A program made the position numbers and the translations under genes. Below, in pieces: positions 54,968-63,833 of a stretch of 64,000 bases of DNA (positions are counted from its first letter, which is position 1; every line of letters begins with the position of its first letter). Under the pieces are notes generated by a model, which saw nothing but the letters and a program-made list of their open reading frames with translations, searched no databases and was not told the DNA's origin. Source of the DNA: Bacteroidota bacterium (GTDB lineage Bacteria > Bacteroidota > Bacteroidia > B-17B0 > Aurantibacillaceae); assembly GCA_023251755.1 (NCBI GenBank), contig JAHEYF010000016.1, positions 1 through 64,000 of the forward strand, given 5' to 3'.

Positions 54968-55960
54968 ATGATAAGAGCAGCCATAACAGCAGTTGCCGGG
55001 AGTTTACCTGACTATATACTGACCAATGCCGAGTTGGAAAAATTGGTGGACACCACCGATGAATGGATTACTACACGTACCGGTATCAGGGAACGGCATA
55101 TTCTGAAAGACCCCACCAAAGCTTCTTCCGACATAGCCGTTGCTGCTGTACTCGAACTTTGTAAAAAAAGAGGGATCACACCTGAAGAGATAGACTTGTT
55201 AATATGCGGAACTGTAACACCGGACATGGTGTTCCCTTCCACCTCCAACATTATTTGTGCTAAAATAGGGGCAAAAAACGCCTGGGGCTTTGATTTGGGC
55301 GCCGCCTGTTCGGGTTTTATTTACGGCCTTGCCACCGGTTCACAATTTATCATGACCGGGAAATATAAAAAAGTAGTGGTGGTAGGTGTCGATACCATGT
55401 CGAGGATATTGGACTACAGCGACCGTACCACCTGTGTTATTTTTGGTGACGGGGGCGGAGCTGTATTGCTTGAACCCACAACGGAAGAAGCAGGCGTGAT
55501 GGACTTTGTTTTGAAAAGCGATGGAAACGGAGTAAAACACCTGAACATGACCGGGGGAGGTTCCCTGAACCCAGCCAGCCACGAAACAGTGGATAAAAAA
55601 ATGCATTATGTTTACCAGGAAGGGCAGGCTGTATTTAAACACGCCGTTTATGCCATGGCGGATGTAACCGCCCAGATCATGGAAAACAATAAGTTGACAG
55701 CAAACGACGTTAACTGGCTGGTACCGCACCAGGCCAATAAACGCATTATTGAAGCCACCGCTACTCGGATGGGAATTGGTGACGATAAAGTAATGATGAA
55801 CATAGAACGTTACGGAAACACCACAGCCGGCACTATTCCTTTGCTGTTGTGGGACTACGAAAAACAACTAAAAAAAGGCGACAACCTTATTATTTCCGCT
55901 TTTGGCGGGGGCTTTACCTGGGGATCGCTTTGGGTAAAATGGGCTTATAATGCCAATTAA
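54968..55960 (+). CDS. fabH: Beta-ketoacyl-ACP synthase III FabH
   Basis: FabH condenses an acyl-CoA primer with malonyl-ACP to start fatty-acid synthesis. The 330-residue protein has the catalytic Cys114 in 'GFDLGAACSGFIYGLATG', the His in 'VNWLVPHQANKRIIEA' and the Asn in 'MNIERYGNTTAGTIPLLLWD'. The glycine-rich 'FGGGFTWGSLWVKW' forms the end. It follows plsX by three bases. Two FabH paralogues are common in this phylum; only this one is in the window. Confidence 0.97.
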   Translation: MIRAAITAVAGSLPDYILTNAELEKLVDTTDEWITTRTGIRERHILKDPTKASSDIAVAAVLELCKKRGITPEEIDLLICGTVTPDMVFPSTSNIICAKIGAKNAWGFDLGAACSGFIYGLATGSQFIMTGKYKKVVVVGVDTMSRILDYSDRTTCVIFGDGGGAVLLEPTTEEAGVMDFVLKSDGNGVKHLNMTGGGSLNPASHETVDKKMHYVYQEGQAVFKHAVYAMADVTAQIMENNKLTANDVNWLVPHQANKRIIEATATRMGIGDDKVMMNIERYGNTTAGTIPLLLWDYEKQLKKGDNLIISAFGGGFTWGSLWVKWAYNAN

Positions 55961-56023
55961 GCAAGCTGTAATTTTTAGAGATCAACAAACAAACAATTCA
56001 ACTATAACAAAAACAAACAAAGC

Positions 56024-56527
56024 ATGAAACTTACCGAAATCCAGGACCTGATTAAATTTGTTGCCAAATCTGGTGTAAGCGAAGTGGAATTGGAGACAAA
56101 AGAAATTAAAATAGTCATAAAAACTCCTGCCAGCAAAAAACCAGAGCCAGCTGTTGTGGTACAGGCACCTGTTGCAGCGCCGCAAATTACGACTGCTCCT
56201 GCACAAGTAGTCGCGCCTCAAACGGCGGTTGTTCAGCAAACTCCTGTTAGCCATACACCCGAAGCACCAGCTAATGACGACAGTAAATACATTACCATTA
56301 AATCCCCGATGATCGGTACCTTCTACCGTTCTTCGGGCCCTGACAAACCAGTTTTTGTTAACATTGGCGACGAGGTGATACCTGGTAAAACAGTGTGTAT
56401 TATTGAAGCCATGAAACTGTTCAACGAAATTGAAAGCGATATCAAAGGTAAAATCGTGAAGGTATTGGTAAACGATGCCTCACCTGTTGAATACGATCAG
56501 CCTTTGTTTCTTGTTGACCCATCCTGA
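56024..56527 (+). CDS. accB: Biotin carboxyl carrier protein of acetyl-CoA carboxylase
   Basis: The 167-residue BCCP has an N-terminal 'MKLTEIQDLIKFVAKSGVSE' and a Pro/Ala/Val linker (about 45-85). The C-terminal biotinyl domain carries the modified Lys in 'IIEAMKLFNEIESD' and 'PMIGTFYRSSGPDKP'. AccB carries CO2-biotin between AccC and the carboxyltransferase. Its stop (TGA) lies in the first word of an inverted repeat that fills the gap before accC, which could tune the accB:accC ratio. Confidence 0.96.
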   Translation: MKLTEIQDLIKFVAKSGVSEVELETKEIKIVIKTPASKKPEPAVVVQAPVAAPQITTAPAQVVAPQTAVVQQTPVSHTPEAPANDDSKYITIKSPMIGTFYRSSGPDKPVFVNIGDEVIPGKTVCIIEAMKLFNEIESDIKGKIVKVLVNDASPVEYDQPLFLVDPS

Positions 56528-56640
56528 TTTGAAGATGTATTAATTTGATGATTTGAAAATGAACACAGACTTAAACGATCAGTTCATTTTCGTTTCATCC
56601 CATCATCAAATCAGCTAATTATCAAATCAGCTAATCATTA
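56524..56640. repeat. Word-type inverted repeat between accB and accC
   Basis: CTGATTTGA (56524-56532, containing the accB TGA) pairs with TCAAATCAG at 56606-56614 or 56622-56630. ATTTGATGAT (56543-56552) pairs with ATCATCAAAT (56602-56611), and GAAAATGAAC (56555-56564) with GTTCATTTTC (56582-56591). Nested pairing gives a strong intra-operon stem. No T-tract follows, so attenuation by processing or partial pausing is more likely than termination. Confidence 0.85.
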
Positions 56641-56644
56641 AAAA

Positions 56645-57985
56645 ATGTTTAAAAAAGTATTAATAGCCAATCGTGGAGAAATTGCCCTGCGTGTGCTTCG
56701 CACCTGCAAAGAAATGGGTATTAAAACCGTTGCAGTCTATTCAACTGCCGATAAAGAATCGCTGCACGTTAAGTTTGCCGACGAAGCCGTATGTATAGGC
56801 CCGCCGGCAAGTAAGTTGTCGTACCTTAACATGGCCAACATTATTGCCGCAGCCGAAATTACCAATGCCGACGCCATACATCCGGGTTATGGATTTTTGT
56901 CTGAGAACGCAAAATTTTCGCAAGTCTGCAAAGACCATGGAATAAAATTTATTGGCGCTTCGCCCGAAATGATTAATTCCATGGGCGATAAATCATCGGC
57001 CAAAGACACCATGAAAAAAGCCGGTGTACCCTGCGTTCCAGGCTCCGAAGGTTTATTGGAAAGCATGGACCAGGCAAAAAAAGAAGCCGCTGAAATTGGT
57101 TACCCTGTTATTATAAAAGCGACTGCCGGTGGTGGTGGTAAAGGGATGCGCATTATATGGAAAGAAGAAGAATTAGAAAGTAATTTTGATTCTGCCGTGC
57201 AGGAAGCGGAAGCCGCCTTTGGTAACGGTGCCATGTACATGGAGAAATACATTGAAGAACCCCGCCACATTGAAATACAAATTGTAGGCGATCAATACGG
57301 TAAAGCCTGTCATCTGAGCGAGCGCGATTGCTCGGTGCAACGCCGCCACCAAAAATTAGTGGAAGAAACCCCTTCACCTTTTATGACCCCCGAATTGCGT
57401 GACGCGATGGGCGAGGCAGCCATTAAAGCCGCTTTATCCGTTAATTACGAAGGGGTAGGCACGGTTGAGTTTTTGGTAGACAAACACCGTAATTTTTATT
57501 TTATGGAAATGAATACACGTATCCAGGTGGAGCATCCGATTACCGAAGAGGTAATTGATTACGACCTGATCCGTGAACAAATATTAGTTGCAGCAGGCGT
57601 TCCTATTTCGGGTAAAAATTATTACCCGCAACTGCACGCCATCGAGTGCCGCATTAACGCCGAAGACCCTTTTAATAATTTCCGACCTTCGCCGGGTAAA
57701 ATTACAACCCTGCACACTCCGGGTGGGCATGGTGTAAGGGTAGACAGCCACGTATACAGTGGTTATACCATACCACCCAACTACGATAGTATGATTGGCA
57801 AATTAATTACTGTTGCACAAACCCGCGAAGAAGCCATTGCTAAAATGCAACGCGCCCTTAGTGAATATGTGATTGAAGGGGTTAAAACCACCATTCCTTT
57901 TCACCTGCGCCTGATGCAACACGAAGATTTCAGAAAAGGAAATTATACTACTAAATTTTTAGAGAGTTTTGATTTGACGGAGTAA
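56645..57985 (+). CDS. accC: Biotin carboxylase of acetyl-CoA carboxylase
   Basis: AccC carboxylates the biotin of AccB using bicarbonate and ATP. The 446-residue protein has '[20 protein letters not shown]', '[16 protein letters not shown]', the ATP-grasp glycine loop '[20 protein letters not shown]', and '[19 protein letters not shown]'. The metal and catalytic region '[20 protein letters not shown]' is also present. The length and the lack of further domains show a stand-alone subunit. It follows accB with 117 bases of hairpin-rich spacer. accA and accD are elsewhere. Confidence 0.97.
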   Translation: MFKKVLIANRGEIALRVLRTCKEMGIKTVAVYSTADKESLHVKFADEAVCIGPPASKLSYLNMANIIAAAEITNADAIHPGYGFLSENAKFSQVCKDHGIKFIGASPEMINSMGDKSSAKDTMKKAGVPCVPGSEGLLESMDQAKKEAAEIGYPVIIKATAGGGGKGMRIIWKEEELESNFDSAVQEAEAAFGNGAMYMEKYIEEPRHIEIQIVGDQYGKACHLSERDCSVQRRHQKLVEETPSPFMTPELRDAMGEAAIKAALSVNYEGVGTVEFLVDKHRNFYFMEMNTRIQVEHPITEEVIDYDLIREQILVAAGVPISGKNYYPQLHAIECRINAEDPFNNFRPSPGKITTLHTPGGHGVRVDSHVYSGYTIPPNYDSMIGKLITVAQTREEAIAKMQRALSEYVIEGVKTTIPFHLRLMQHEDFRKGNYTTKFLESFDLTE

Positions 57986-57999
57986 TGCTTATACAATAT

Positions 58000-58473
58000 T
58001 TATTGTGGAATTTTAAGCGTCATCATTACAAATGCCGCTAAAGGGGCCAGTATTCCGATAAGCCTCCAACGACTCCACTCTAAGTATATTTTATGAAATA
58101 TTGCCCAGTTAAAATCACCTGAGGGTGTTGTGCTAATAGTGAGTTTGTATATTTTAGTTTGCAGGGCTGCTGTTTTGAATGAAAAAACAAGCCCCGAAAT
58201 TGAAAACAAAACAAGGGACCAAAAAATCCAGCCCGTTCCCAGAATTGGGATGCGCCCATAAATAGCGGCTAAAAATCCACCTGTAGTTATAACAATAACA
58301 CCGGGGATAGTAAAATACCTCTCGGCTTTTATTATCCCTTTTATGGTATGGTTCATTATTTTCAAGTCTTTTGTCTTCACCGCAAAGGCCATCCAAAAAA
58401 GCCCTGTAATAATATTTCCCATAAACAGCACTACAGCAACAAGGTGTATTAATTTAAGATAACTGTAGCTCAT
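58000..58473 (-). CDS. DUF2269-like integral membrane protein
   Basis: The product is about 157 residues from the ATG at 58473 (MSYSYLKLIHLVAVVLFMGN); the 58503 start adds ten unlikely residues. There are four hydrophobic segments (about 5-25, 45-70, 75-100, 135-155). A histidine in the first helix ('LIHLVAVVLFMGNIITGLFW') and a conserved-looking 'FTIPGVIVITTGGFLAAIYG' match the DUF2269 group. Its function is unknown. It follows the nitroreductase-like gene by 44 bases on the same strand and may be co-transcribed. Confidence 0.82.
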   Translation of the reverse strand: MSYSYLKLIHLVAVVLFMGNIITGLFWMAFAVKTKDLKIMNHTIKGIIKAERYFTIPGVIVITTGGFLAAIYGRIPILGTGWIFWSLVLFSISGLVFSFKTAALQTKIYKLTISTTPSGDFNWAIFHKIYLEWSRWRLIGILAPLAAFVMMTLKIPQ

Positions 58474-58517
58474 AGCAATTATTTTGTGATTATTTAAATA
58501 CAACAGTACAGCTTATT

Positions 58518-59690
58518 TTATTTCACAAGGTAGGTATCAAGTTTACGCCTGTACGAGAAATAAGACGGGGAGCTTCTGCCAACCCTGACAATCATTTGTA
58601 TTTTTTCACCACCTTTTATCCCAAGTAAATTGTTCAGCTCTTCTCTGGCTGTTTTCATTTCATCGTATTCCTGTATGGCCTGGTTGTAGGGATGGGCGTA
58701 AAAATTTTGTTTAGTCAATGCAAGACTAAACCTTACATAATCTCTGCCGGTCTTCACCCAGTCTTCGAATGTATTGCTGTTGCTCACCCAAACGACTATA
58801 GCTTTTGAACTCAGCAGGCATTTTTCAAAATGTTTAACCGAAAGCTGGATTGATTTAGGGCTGTGCCATTTTTCTTTGTTGCCATTGTCCAGCGAATTTT
58901 CCGCAAGGTGTTTCATTATTCCATGATAACCCATTTGTGGAATACTTAGGCCGTCGCCGGTTTCGGCGCGCTGCTGTTCCGAAAAGCGAAATAATTTTCT
59001 TGTTTCTTCGTTCGTATTAAATGTATTGGATTCAATTTCAAAAGCTGTTTTGAATAGATTAAAGTAAGGCTGGAAATTGTTGTTGATGAAAATTAAGTTG
59101 GAATGAGCCTTTCCGGAAAGTTGTTGCAGGCTTTCAAATTCAGAATTTGAAATGAGAGGGCCATTATATTCCTGCCTGTTGGTTTGTCGGAAATTGATAT
59201 AAGGCGAAAGCCCGTCTGCCTTTGCACTTGCTTTACTTAGTTCAATTTTTGCTACCGGCTTCATACCAAAATCTTTAGCAGACTCATACCCTTCCGGGAA
59301 ATAAGTAACCATTGAATTGTAAGCCAGTGTGCCGGCTCCTATAACCAGTGTTTCTATAAAACAACCGGCCCCTATATGGATCTGCCGGGCAGGAGGGTCG
59401 GTGGCAGGAAGTAAAATATGTTCATTAACATACAAATACATGGAAGTGTCGCTGAGTATTTTAAATTTCCACGACTGTGTGTTGTGCGGGCTTGGCGCAT
59501 TAATACCAATGGCAATTGCCTTTAATACAGGCTGTTCAAAATCGTTTGGATCAGGCCTCTTTTTAGAGCTTGTGTTTTCGTTTGAATTGTATGCCGGAGC
59601 CAATAATTCGTTCGATTTTCCAAACATTCCTGTAAATGCTGCAGCGGTTAATATAGTTCCGCTTCTGATGATAAAATCCCGGCGTTGCAT
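58518..59690 (-). CDS. Tat-exported nitroreductase-like (Acg family) protein
   Basis: The 390-residue protein starts with a twin-arginine signal (MQRRDFIIRSGTILTAAAFT). A nitroreductase-type fold follows, with the FMN-binding motif 'NAPSPHNTQSWKFKILSD' and a second half containing 'NGNKEKWHSPKSIQLSV' and 'PYNQAIQEYDEMKTAREELN'. It matches Acg-like FMN proteins, which are duplicated nitroreductase folds of uncertain activity; some may store flavin rather than catalyse. Tat export suggests it is folded with cofactor before export. Substrate unknown. Confidence 0.85.
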   Translation of the reverse strand: MQRRDFIIRSGTILTAAAFTGMFGKSNELLAPAYNSNENTSSKKRPDPNDFEQPVLKAIAIGINAPSPHNTQSWKFKILSDTSMYLYVNEHILLPATDPPARQIHIGAGCFIETLVIGAGTLAYNSMVTYFPEGYESAKDFGMKPVAKIELSKASAKADGLSPYINFRQTNRQEYNGPLISNSEFESLQQLSGKAHSNLIFINNNFQPYFNLFKTAFEIESNTFNTNEETRKLFRFSEQQRAETGDGLSIPQMGYHGIMKHLAENSLDNGNKEKWHSPKSIQLSVKHFEKCLLSSKAIVVWVSNSNTFEDWVKTGRDYVRFSLALTKQNFYAHPYNQAIQEYDEMKTAREELNNLLGIKGGEKIQMIVRVGRSSPSYFSYRRKLDTYLVK

Positions 59691-59806
59691 GCTAATGTTT
59701 TTAAAAGATTCCGGGACGAAGTACTAAAAAAATTAAATAGAACTGTTTAACCTGGGTTAAAAAACACTTTATTTTTTTATAGAGACTTAAAAATGCTCTG
59801 ATGGAA

Positions 59807-59842
59807 TAAAAAAAGCCGCCCCTTAATATTTAGAGGCGGCCT
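59807..59842 (-). terminator. Intrinsic terminator of the cytochrome lipoprotein gene
   Basis: On the minus strand, GGCCGCC pairs with GGCGGC around an AT-rich loop and is followed by seven Ts (59808-59814). It lies 22 bases past the stop at 59864. Confidence 0.85.
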
Positions 59843-59863
59843 TGTAGTTTTATAGTAATCGCT

Positions 59864-61360
59864 TTATTTCTTTTTCCTCATATTCTTTACATTTAAGCCC
59901 TCAACAAAGTCTTTAACACCTTGTAGCTTGGCATCTTTTAAAGTAGTTCGTCCGCCGGTACCCATGTAATTTCGGAAAATGTGACTAACATATAAAGGAG
60001 AAGTCTGGTTTTTATACTTTTTACCATTAAAGCTTAAACTAAAGGGAGCGCCTGTGTGACAACTAAAACAATTGGTAAGATCACCCACACCAATATTATG
60101 TATATTGTTAACGCTATCATTGGCTCCTGTTTGCACATAAGTTTCCATTGTGAGGTTAAAGGCATTTAAGGAACCCCTTACCACGCCACCGGTTTGTGCA
60201 TCACCAATATTACTTCCCTGCGATACGATAAGCTGCGCCTGTTGTTCGTCATTGAGTCCGTCCATGTTGACCCATATCGATCCGTTGTAAAAATAATTTC
60301 TCCATACATCCGACTTGTCAAGATTGGCTGCCACACAGGTATTCAGCCCATCAATGTTGTCGTAATTCAGGGGTTCGCTCTGACAGGTGCCCGTCATAAA
60401 GCTATCGAGGGCAGTGCGTGGCACGCCGTATTTATACAAAGTAAACACCTTGTAGGGTATTGTTGGAGCAACGGTGCCCCAGGTAATGCCACCCAAAGTA
60501 GTGGTACTGCCTTTGGCAAAAAGCAATTTCTCATCATCAGAAGTAACCGGGCTGTCTTGTGTGGACGTGGTAGTTTTCCAATCGTAATAAGGGGCCATGC
60601 CGTGGTGCTCGAAAGTAGCCCATATAAATTCAGGGTGGTTAATTACCCTGCCCACTACGTGCATACCCAATAAGGCCACCGTTGTTGGCTGGTAACCCGA
60701 ACCCGATTTAATAGCCGCTTCGGCTGTATAATAATTAGCCCGTTGTGCTTCGGGTATAGCATTTACATTTACCCAGGATACTTTTAATTCGAGTGAGCCA
60801 ATAGGGAACATATCTAAATTGGTTAGTTTGGCGGTGTCTTTTCCTATCGCTTTTTTAAAGGCCACCGAAGCATCCATTAAGGTATTGTTCACATAAATAG
60901 AATAATACACAAGGTTGGTTTTTTTATCACCGGCAAAAGCAGGGTTGGTATTTAAGGAACCGCCGCTACCGGCCTGGGCCGTATCTTCCAGCACAAGCGG
61001 TATTTTATTGTAAGGCGTAACGGAAGCCAGTTGCGCATCCACCTGAATTAAGGAATCCTGAAAAAAGGCATGACCGCCAACAACAGGCCTTGTAAGCCAT
61101 AAAAATTTTTGCCAGGACCATTGATGGAACATACAATTGGTGGTACTGCTGGTGTCAAAGGGGCTGCCGATGCCTTCCATGGGGGGCGGGGTAGTGGCAT
61201 GAGGAAACCAGATCGAGTCGCAGCCACAGGATGCAGCAGGCGTTGATGCATAAGTGCCTGTTGAAGTTGTTTCCTTCTTATCATTAGAACAGGAAGAAAC
61301 AATGCACATTGCTGATACAGCAAGTAGCAGGGATAATGTTGGTTTAAGTGCTTTTAGCAT
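59864..61360 (-). CDS. Single-haem cytochrome c family lipoprotein
   Basis: The 498-residue product has a lipoprotein signal ('LSLLLAVSAMCIVSSCSNDK', lipid Cys near 24). An early motif 'MFHQWSWQKFLWLTRP' and 'IWATFEHHGMAPYYDW' are conserved-looking histidine- and tryptophan-rich segments. A single c-type haem site, 'LTNCFSCHTGAPFSL' (CFSCH, near residue 434), lies close to the C-terminus. Similar 500-residue monohaem proteins occur in soil bacteria without defined function. It would be periplasm-facing or surface-attached. An intrinsic terminator follows. Partner oxidase or reductase is not in the window. Confidence 0.82.
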   Translation of the reverse strand: MLKALKPTLSLLLAVSAMCIVSSCSNDKKETTSTGTYASTPAASCGCDSIWFPHATTPPPMEGIGSPFDTSSTTNCMFHQWSWQKFLWLTRPVVGGHAFFQDSLIQVDAQLASVTPYNKIPLVLEDTAQAGSGGSLNTNPAFAGDKKTNLVYYSIYVNNTLMDASVAFKKAIGKDTAKLTNLDMFPIGSLELKVSWVNVNAIPEAQRANYYTAEAAIKSGSGYQPTTVALLGMHVVGRVINHPEFIWATFEHHGMAPYYDWKTTTSTQDSPVTSDDEKLLFAKGSTTTLGGITWGTVAPTIPYKVFTLYKYGVPRTALDSFMTGTCQSEPLNYDNIDGLNTCVAANLDKSDVWRNYFYNGSIWVNMDGLNDEQQAQLIVSQGSNIGDAQTGGVVRGSLNAFNLTMETYVQTGANDSVNNIHNIGVGDLTNCFSCHTGAPFSLSFNGKKYKNQTSPLYVSHIFRNYMGTGGRTTLKDAKLQGVKDFVEGLNVKNMRKKK

Positions 61361-61873
61361 AACTTAATAAATAGATTTAGTGGTTTTTGTTGCGTTAAAT
61401 AAAAACTGTTGCGAATGTATAGAATAAATGCATAAAACAAATTAACTAAACTAATTATTTTGAAAAAATTACATAACAGACAATTAATGACAGTGGCAAA
61501 TACAGGCACTGTAAGCTGTATTTAAAATAGCAATAATTAGAACAGACATATTTTGTCGGTTAAAATTGAGAAAGCCCTAAGCGACACAATTTGAATTTTG
61601 TACAAGACACCCTGTACATTATATGTTGTACGATGTATCAAGTCTTTGTGTATTGTAAGTCTGTATACAGTATACTATTCAGGACACCATTTATCCAGAC
61701 TGGATACAATATACAAGGTACAGCATACAGGCATTCTGATGAAATCATACCTCTGCCACCCACATACAGTAAAACGAATTTTTTAAACCTTTTAGCAGAT
61801 TAATTGTGTAAACAGTTTAATTTATAATTTGAATGCTTAAATTTGAGTTCGTTTTTAAATCACTCATCTTATT
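61361..61873. other. Divergent intergenic region
   Basis: Holds the promoters of the cytochrome and aminotransferase genes, neither of which I can pinpoint. It is AT-rich; the recognisable element is the word-type inverted repeat at 61611-61731, listed separately. Small frames over that repeat are not credible genes. Confidence 0.45.
61611..61731. repeat. Word-type inverted repeat (TGTACnnTGTAT vocabulary)
   Basis: CCTGTACATTATATGTTGTA and following GATGTATC (from 61611) is imperfectly complementary to 61702-61731 (GGATACAATATACAAGGTAC, then AGCATACAGG). Between them are further TGTATTGTAAGTCTGTATAC words, including the palindrome CTGTATACAG (61661-61670). It has the same architecture as the other intergenic elements but a different vocabulary, and lies in a divergent gap. 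Confidence 0.7.
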
Positions 61874-63052
61874 ATGCCGCAGTTTAACGGATTGATAAAT
61901 TCAAAGCTCCCTTCAGTTGGAACAACTATATTTTCGGTAATGAGCAAAATGGCGGCAGAACACAATGCCATCAATCTTTCCCAGGGTTTTCCCGATTTTT
62001 CCTGCTCAGACGAACTTGTTCGCCTGGTACACGAAAACATGAAAGCCGGCAACAACCAGTATGCCCCCATGCCGGGTATACTACCGCTGAGGGAACAAAT
62101 TGCAGCCATGGTGGGCGATTTGTACGGAACCCATTACCACCCCGATACAGAAATTACCATTACCGCAGGCGCCACACAGGCCATCTACACGGCTATTTCG
62201 GCCCTGGTGCGCGAGGGTGATGAAGTCGTTATTTTTGAACCCGCCTACGATTGTTATTCCCCGGCCATTGAAATGTCGGGTGGTAAACCCATATACATAC
62301 AACTTAAATTCCCGGATTATTCTATCGACTGGTCGGCTGTAAAAAAAGTGCTGAACCACCGTACCCGTATGATTATTATCAATACACCGCACAACCCGAG
62401 CGGATCTGTATTATCGGCCAATGATATGAAAGAGCTGGAAAAGCTCACCAATAAAACAGATATTATTATCCTCAGCGATGAAGTGTACGAACACATGTCT
62501 TTTGACGGGCAGCTGCATCAAAGCGTGGCCCGTTACAAGAACCTGGCCGAGCGCAGTTTCTTAGTTTCCTCTTTCGGAAAAACAGTGCACACCACCGGAT
62601 GGAAAATGGCCTATATTGCAGCACCCGCCAACCTGATGGCCGAGTTCAGAAAAGTTCATCAATACCTGGTGTTCTCCTGCAACACGCCCATGCAGTATGC
62701 CTTAGCCGAATTTTTAAAAAACAAAGACAATTATTTAGAACTCAAACATTTTTACCAGGCCAAGCGCGATAAGTTTGTACGCTTAATACACAACAGCAGG
62801 TTTACTTACCAGCCCTGTTCGGGAACCTATTTTCAATTGTTGAAATACGATACTATATGCAGCGAAAAAGATACAGACTTTGCCATTCGTTTAACAAAGG
62901 AATATGGAATAGCTTCCATACCTTTGTCGGTGTTTTATCACAAACCAATTGATAACAAAGTACTGCGCTTTTGTTTTGCCAAAAAAGACGAAACCCTTGA
63001 ACGGGCCGCAGAAGTAATTTGTAAAATAAGTCCTGAATATGCAAAACCTTAA
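61874..63052 (+). CDS. Methionine/glutamine aminotransferase (YbdL-like)
   Basis: The 392-residue fold-type I PLP enzyme shows 'NLSQGFPDFSCSDELVRLV', 'ITAGATQAIYTAISALVR', 'IINTPHNPSGSVLSANDM' and the PLP lysine in 'SSFGKTVHTTGWKMAY'. The family (YbdL, KAT/GTK-like) transaminates 2-oxo-4-methylthiobutyrate to methionine, with glutamine or aromatic amino acids as donors. The pairing with an overlapping omega-amidase gene strongly suggests use of glutamine as donor in methionine salvage. No other salvage genes are nearby. Confidence 0.9.
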   Translation: MPQFNGLINSKLPSVGTTIFSVMSKMAAEHNAINLSQGFPDFSCSDELVRLVHENMKAGNNQYAPMPGILPLREQIAAMVGDLYGTHYHPDTEITITAGATQAIYTAISALVREGDEVVIFEPAYDCYSPAIEMSGGKPIYIQLKFPDYSIDWSAVKKVLNHRTRMIIINTPHNPSGSVLSANDMKELEKLTNKTDIIILSDEVYEHMSFDGQLHQSVARYKNLAERSFLVSSFGKTVHTTGWKMAYIAAPANLMAEFRKVHQYLVFSCNTPMQYALAEFLKNKDNYLELKHFYQAKRDKFVRLIHNSRFTYQPCSGTYFQLLKYDTICSEKDTDFAIRLTKEYGIASIPLSVFYHKPIDNKVLRFCFAKKDETLERAAEVICKISPEYAKP

Positions 63053-63833
63053 AATAAGTATCGTTCAAAGCTTCCTGCATTGGGAAGATCCTGCTGCCAA
63101 CCTGAATATGTTCAGCGAAAAACTAAACGGTATAAAGGAAGCTACTGATTTAATTGTATTGCCCGAAATGTTTACCACCGGTTTTGCAGTTGACCGTGAG
63201 CGTGTGGCCGAAGAGCATGGTGGACAAGGTCTGCAGTGGATGCAGCAAAAAGCAAAGGAAAAAAACTGTGTGATAACAGGAAGCATTGCTGTAAAGGAAA
63301 ACGGTAAGTTGCTGAACCGTTTATATTGGGTTGAACCATCGGGCACTTACCAAAGCTACGATAAACGTCATTTATTCCGCATGGCCGGCGAAAACAAACA
63401 TTTTACAGCCGGCGAAAAAAATAGTACCTGTGAGCTGAAAGGTTGGAAAATACGTCCCCTGATTTGTTACGACCTGCGTTTCCCGGTATGGGCGCGCAAT
63501 ACCTGGAATGAAAACCTGCAGGCCGAATACGATGTTTTGTTATATGTAGCCAACTGGCCCGAAGCAAGGAGTTTCCCCTGGAAAAGCCTGCTGGTGGCCC
63601 GCGCCATCGAAAACCAGGCCTATACCATAGGTGTAAACCGCGTGGGTGCCGATGGCAACAACATTGCCCATTCGGGCGATAGTGCTGTGCTTAACCCCCG
63701 CGGTGAGCAGATCAGTAAAATCAAAGCGAACGAAGAAGGTATTGAAACCCTTGAATTAGACTACAACTACCTCGCTGAATTCAGGAAACAATTCCCGGTG
63801 GGTATGGATGCGGACACGTTTGAACTAAGTTAA
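63039..63833 (+). CDS. Omega-amidase (YafV/Nit2-like nitrilase family)
   Basis: The 264-residue protein has the nitrilase triad: Glu in 'LIVLPEMFTTGFAVD', Lys in 'YQSYDKRHLFRMAGE' and Cys in 'IRPLICYDLRFPVWARN'. YafV/Nit2 enzymes hydrolyse alpha-ketoglutaramate to 2-oxoglutarate and ammonia, pulling glutamine transamination forward. The start overlaps the aminotransferase 3' end by 14 bases, so the two are translationally coupled. The stop (TAA) lies in an AAGTTAAAA word that repeats five bases later. Confidence 0.92.
   Translation: MQNLKISIVQSFLHWEDPAANLNMFSEKLNGIKEATDLIVLPEMFTTGFAVDRERVAEEHGGQGLQWMQQKAKEKNCVITGSIAVKENGKLLNRLYWVEPSGTYQSYDKRHLFRMAGENKHFTAGEKNSTCELKGWKIRPLICYDLRFPVWARNTWNENLQAEYDVLLYVANWPEARSFPWKSLLVARAIENQAYTIGVNRVGADGNNIAHSGDSAVLNPRGEQISKIKANEEGIETLELDYNYLAEFRKQFPVGMDADTFELS

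Noticed and set aside
61591-61803. Two overlapping small ORFs
   Set aside because: They simply translate the TGTAC/TGTAT word repeat.
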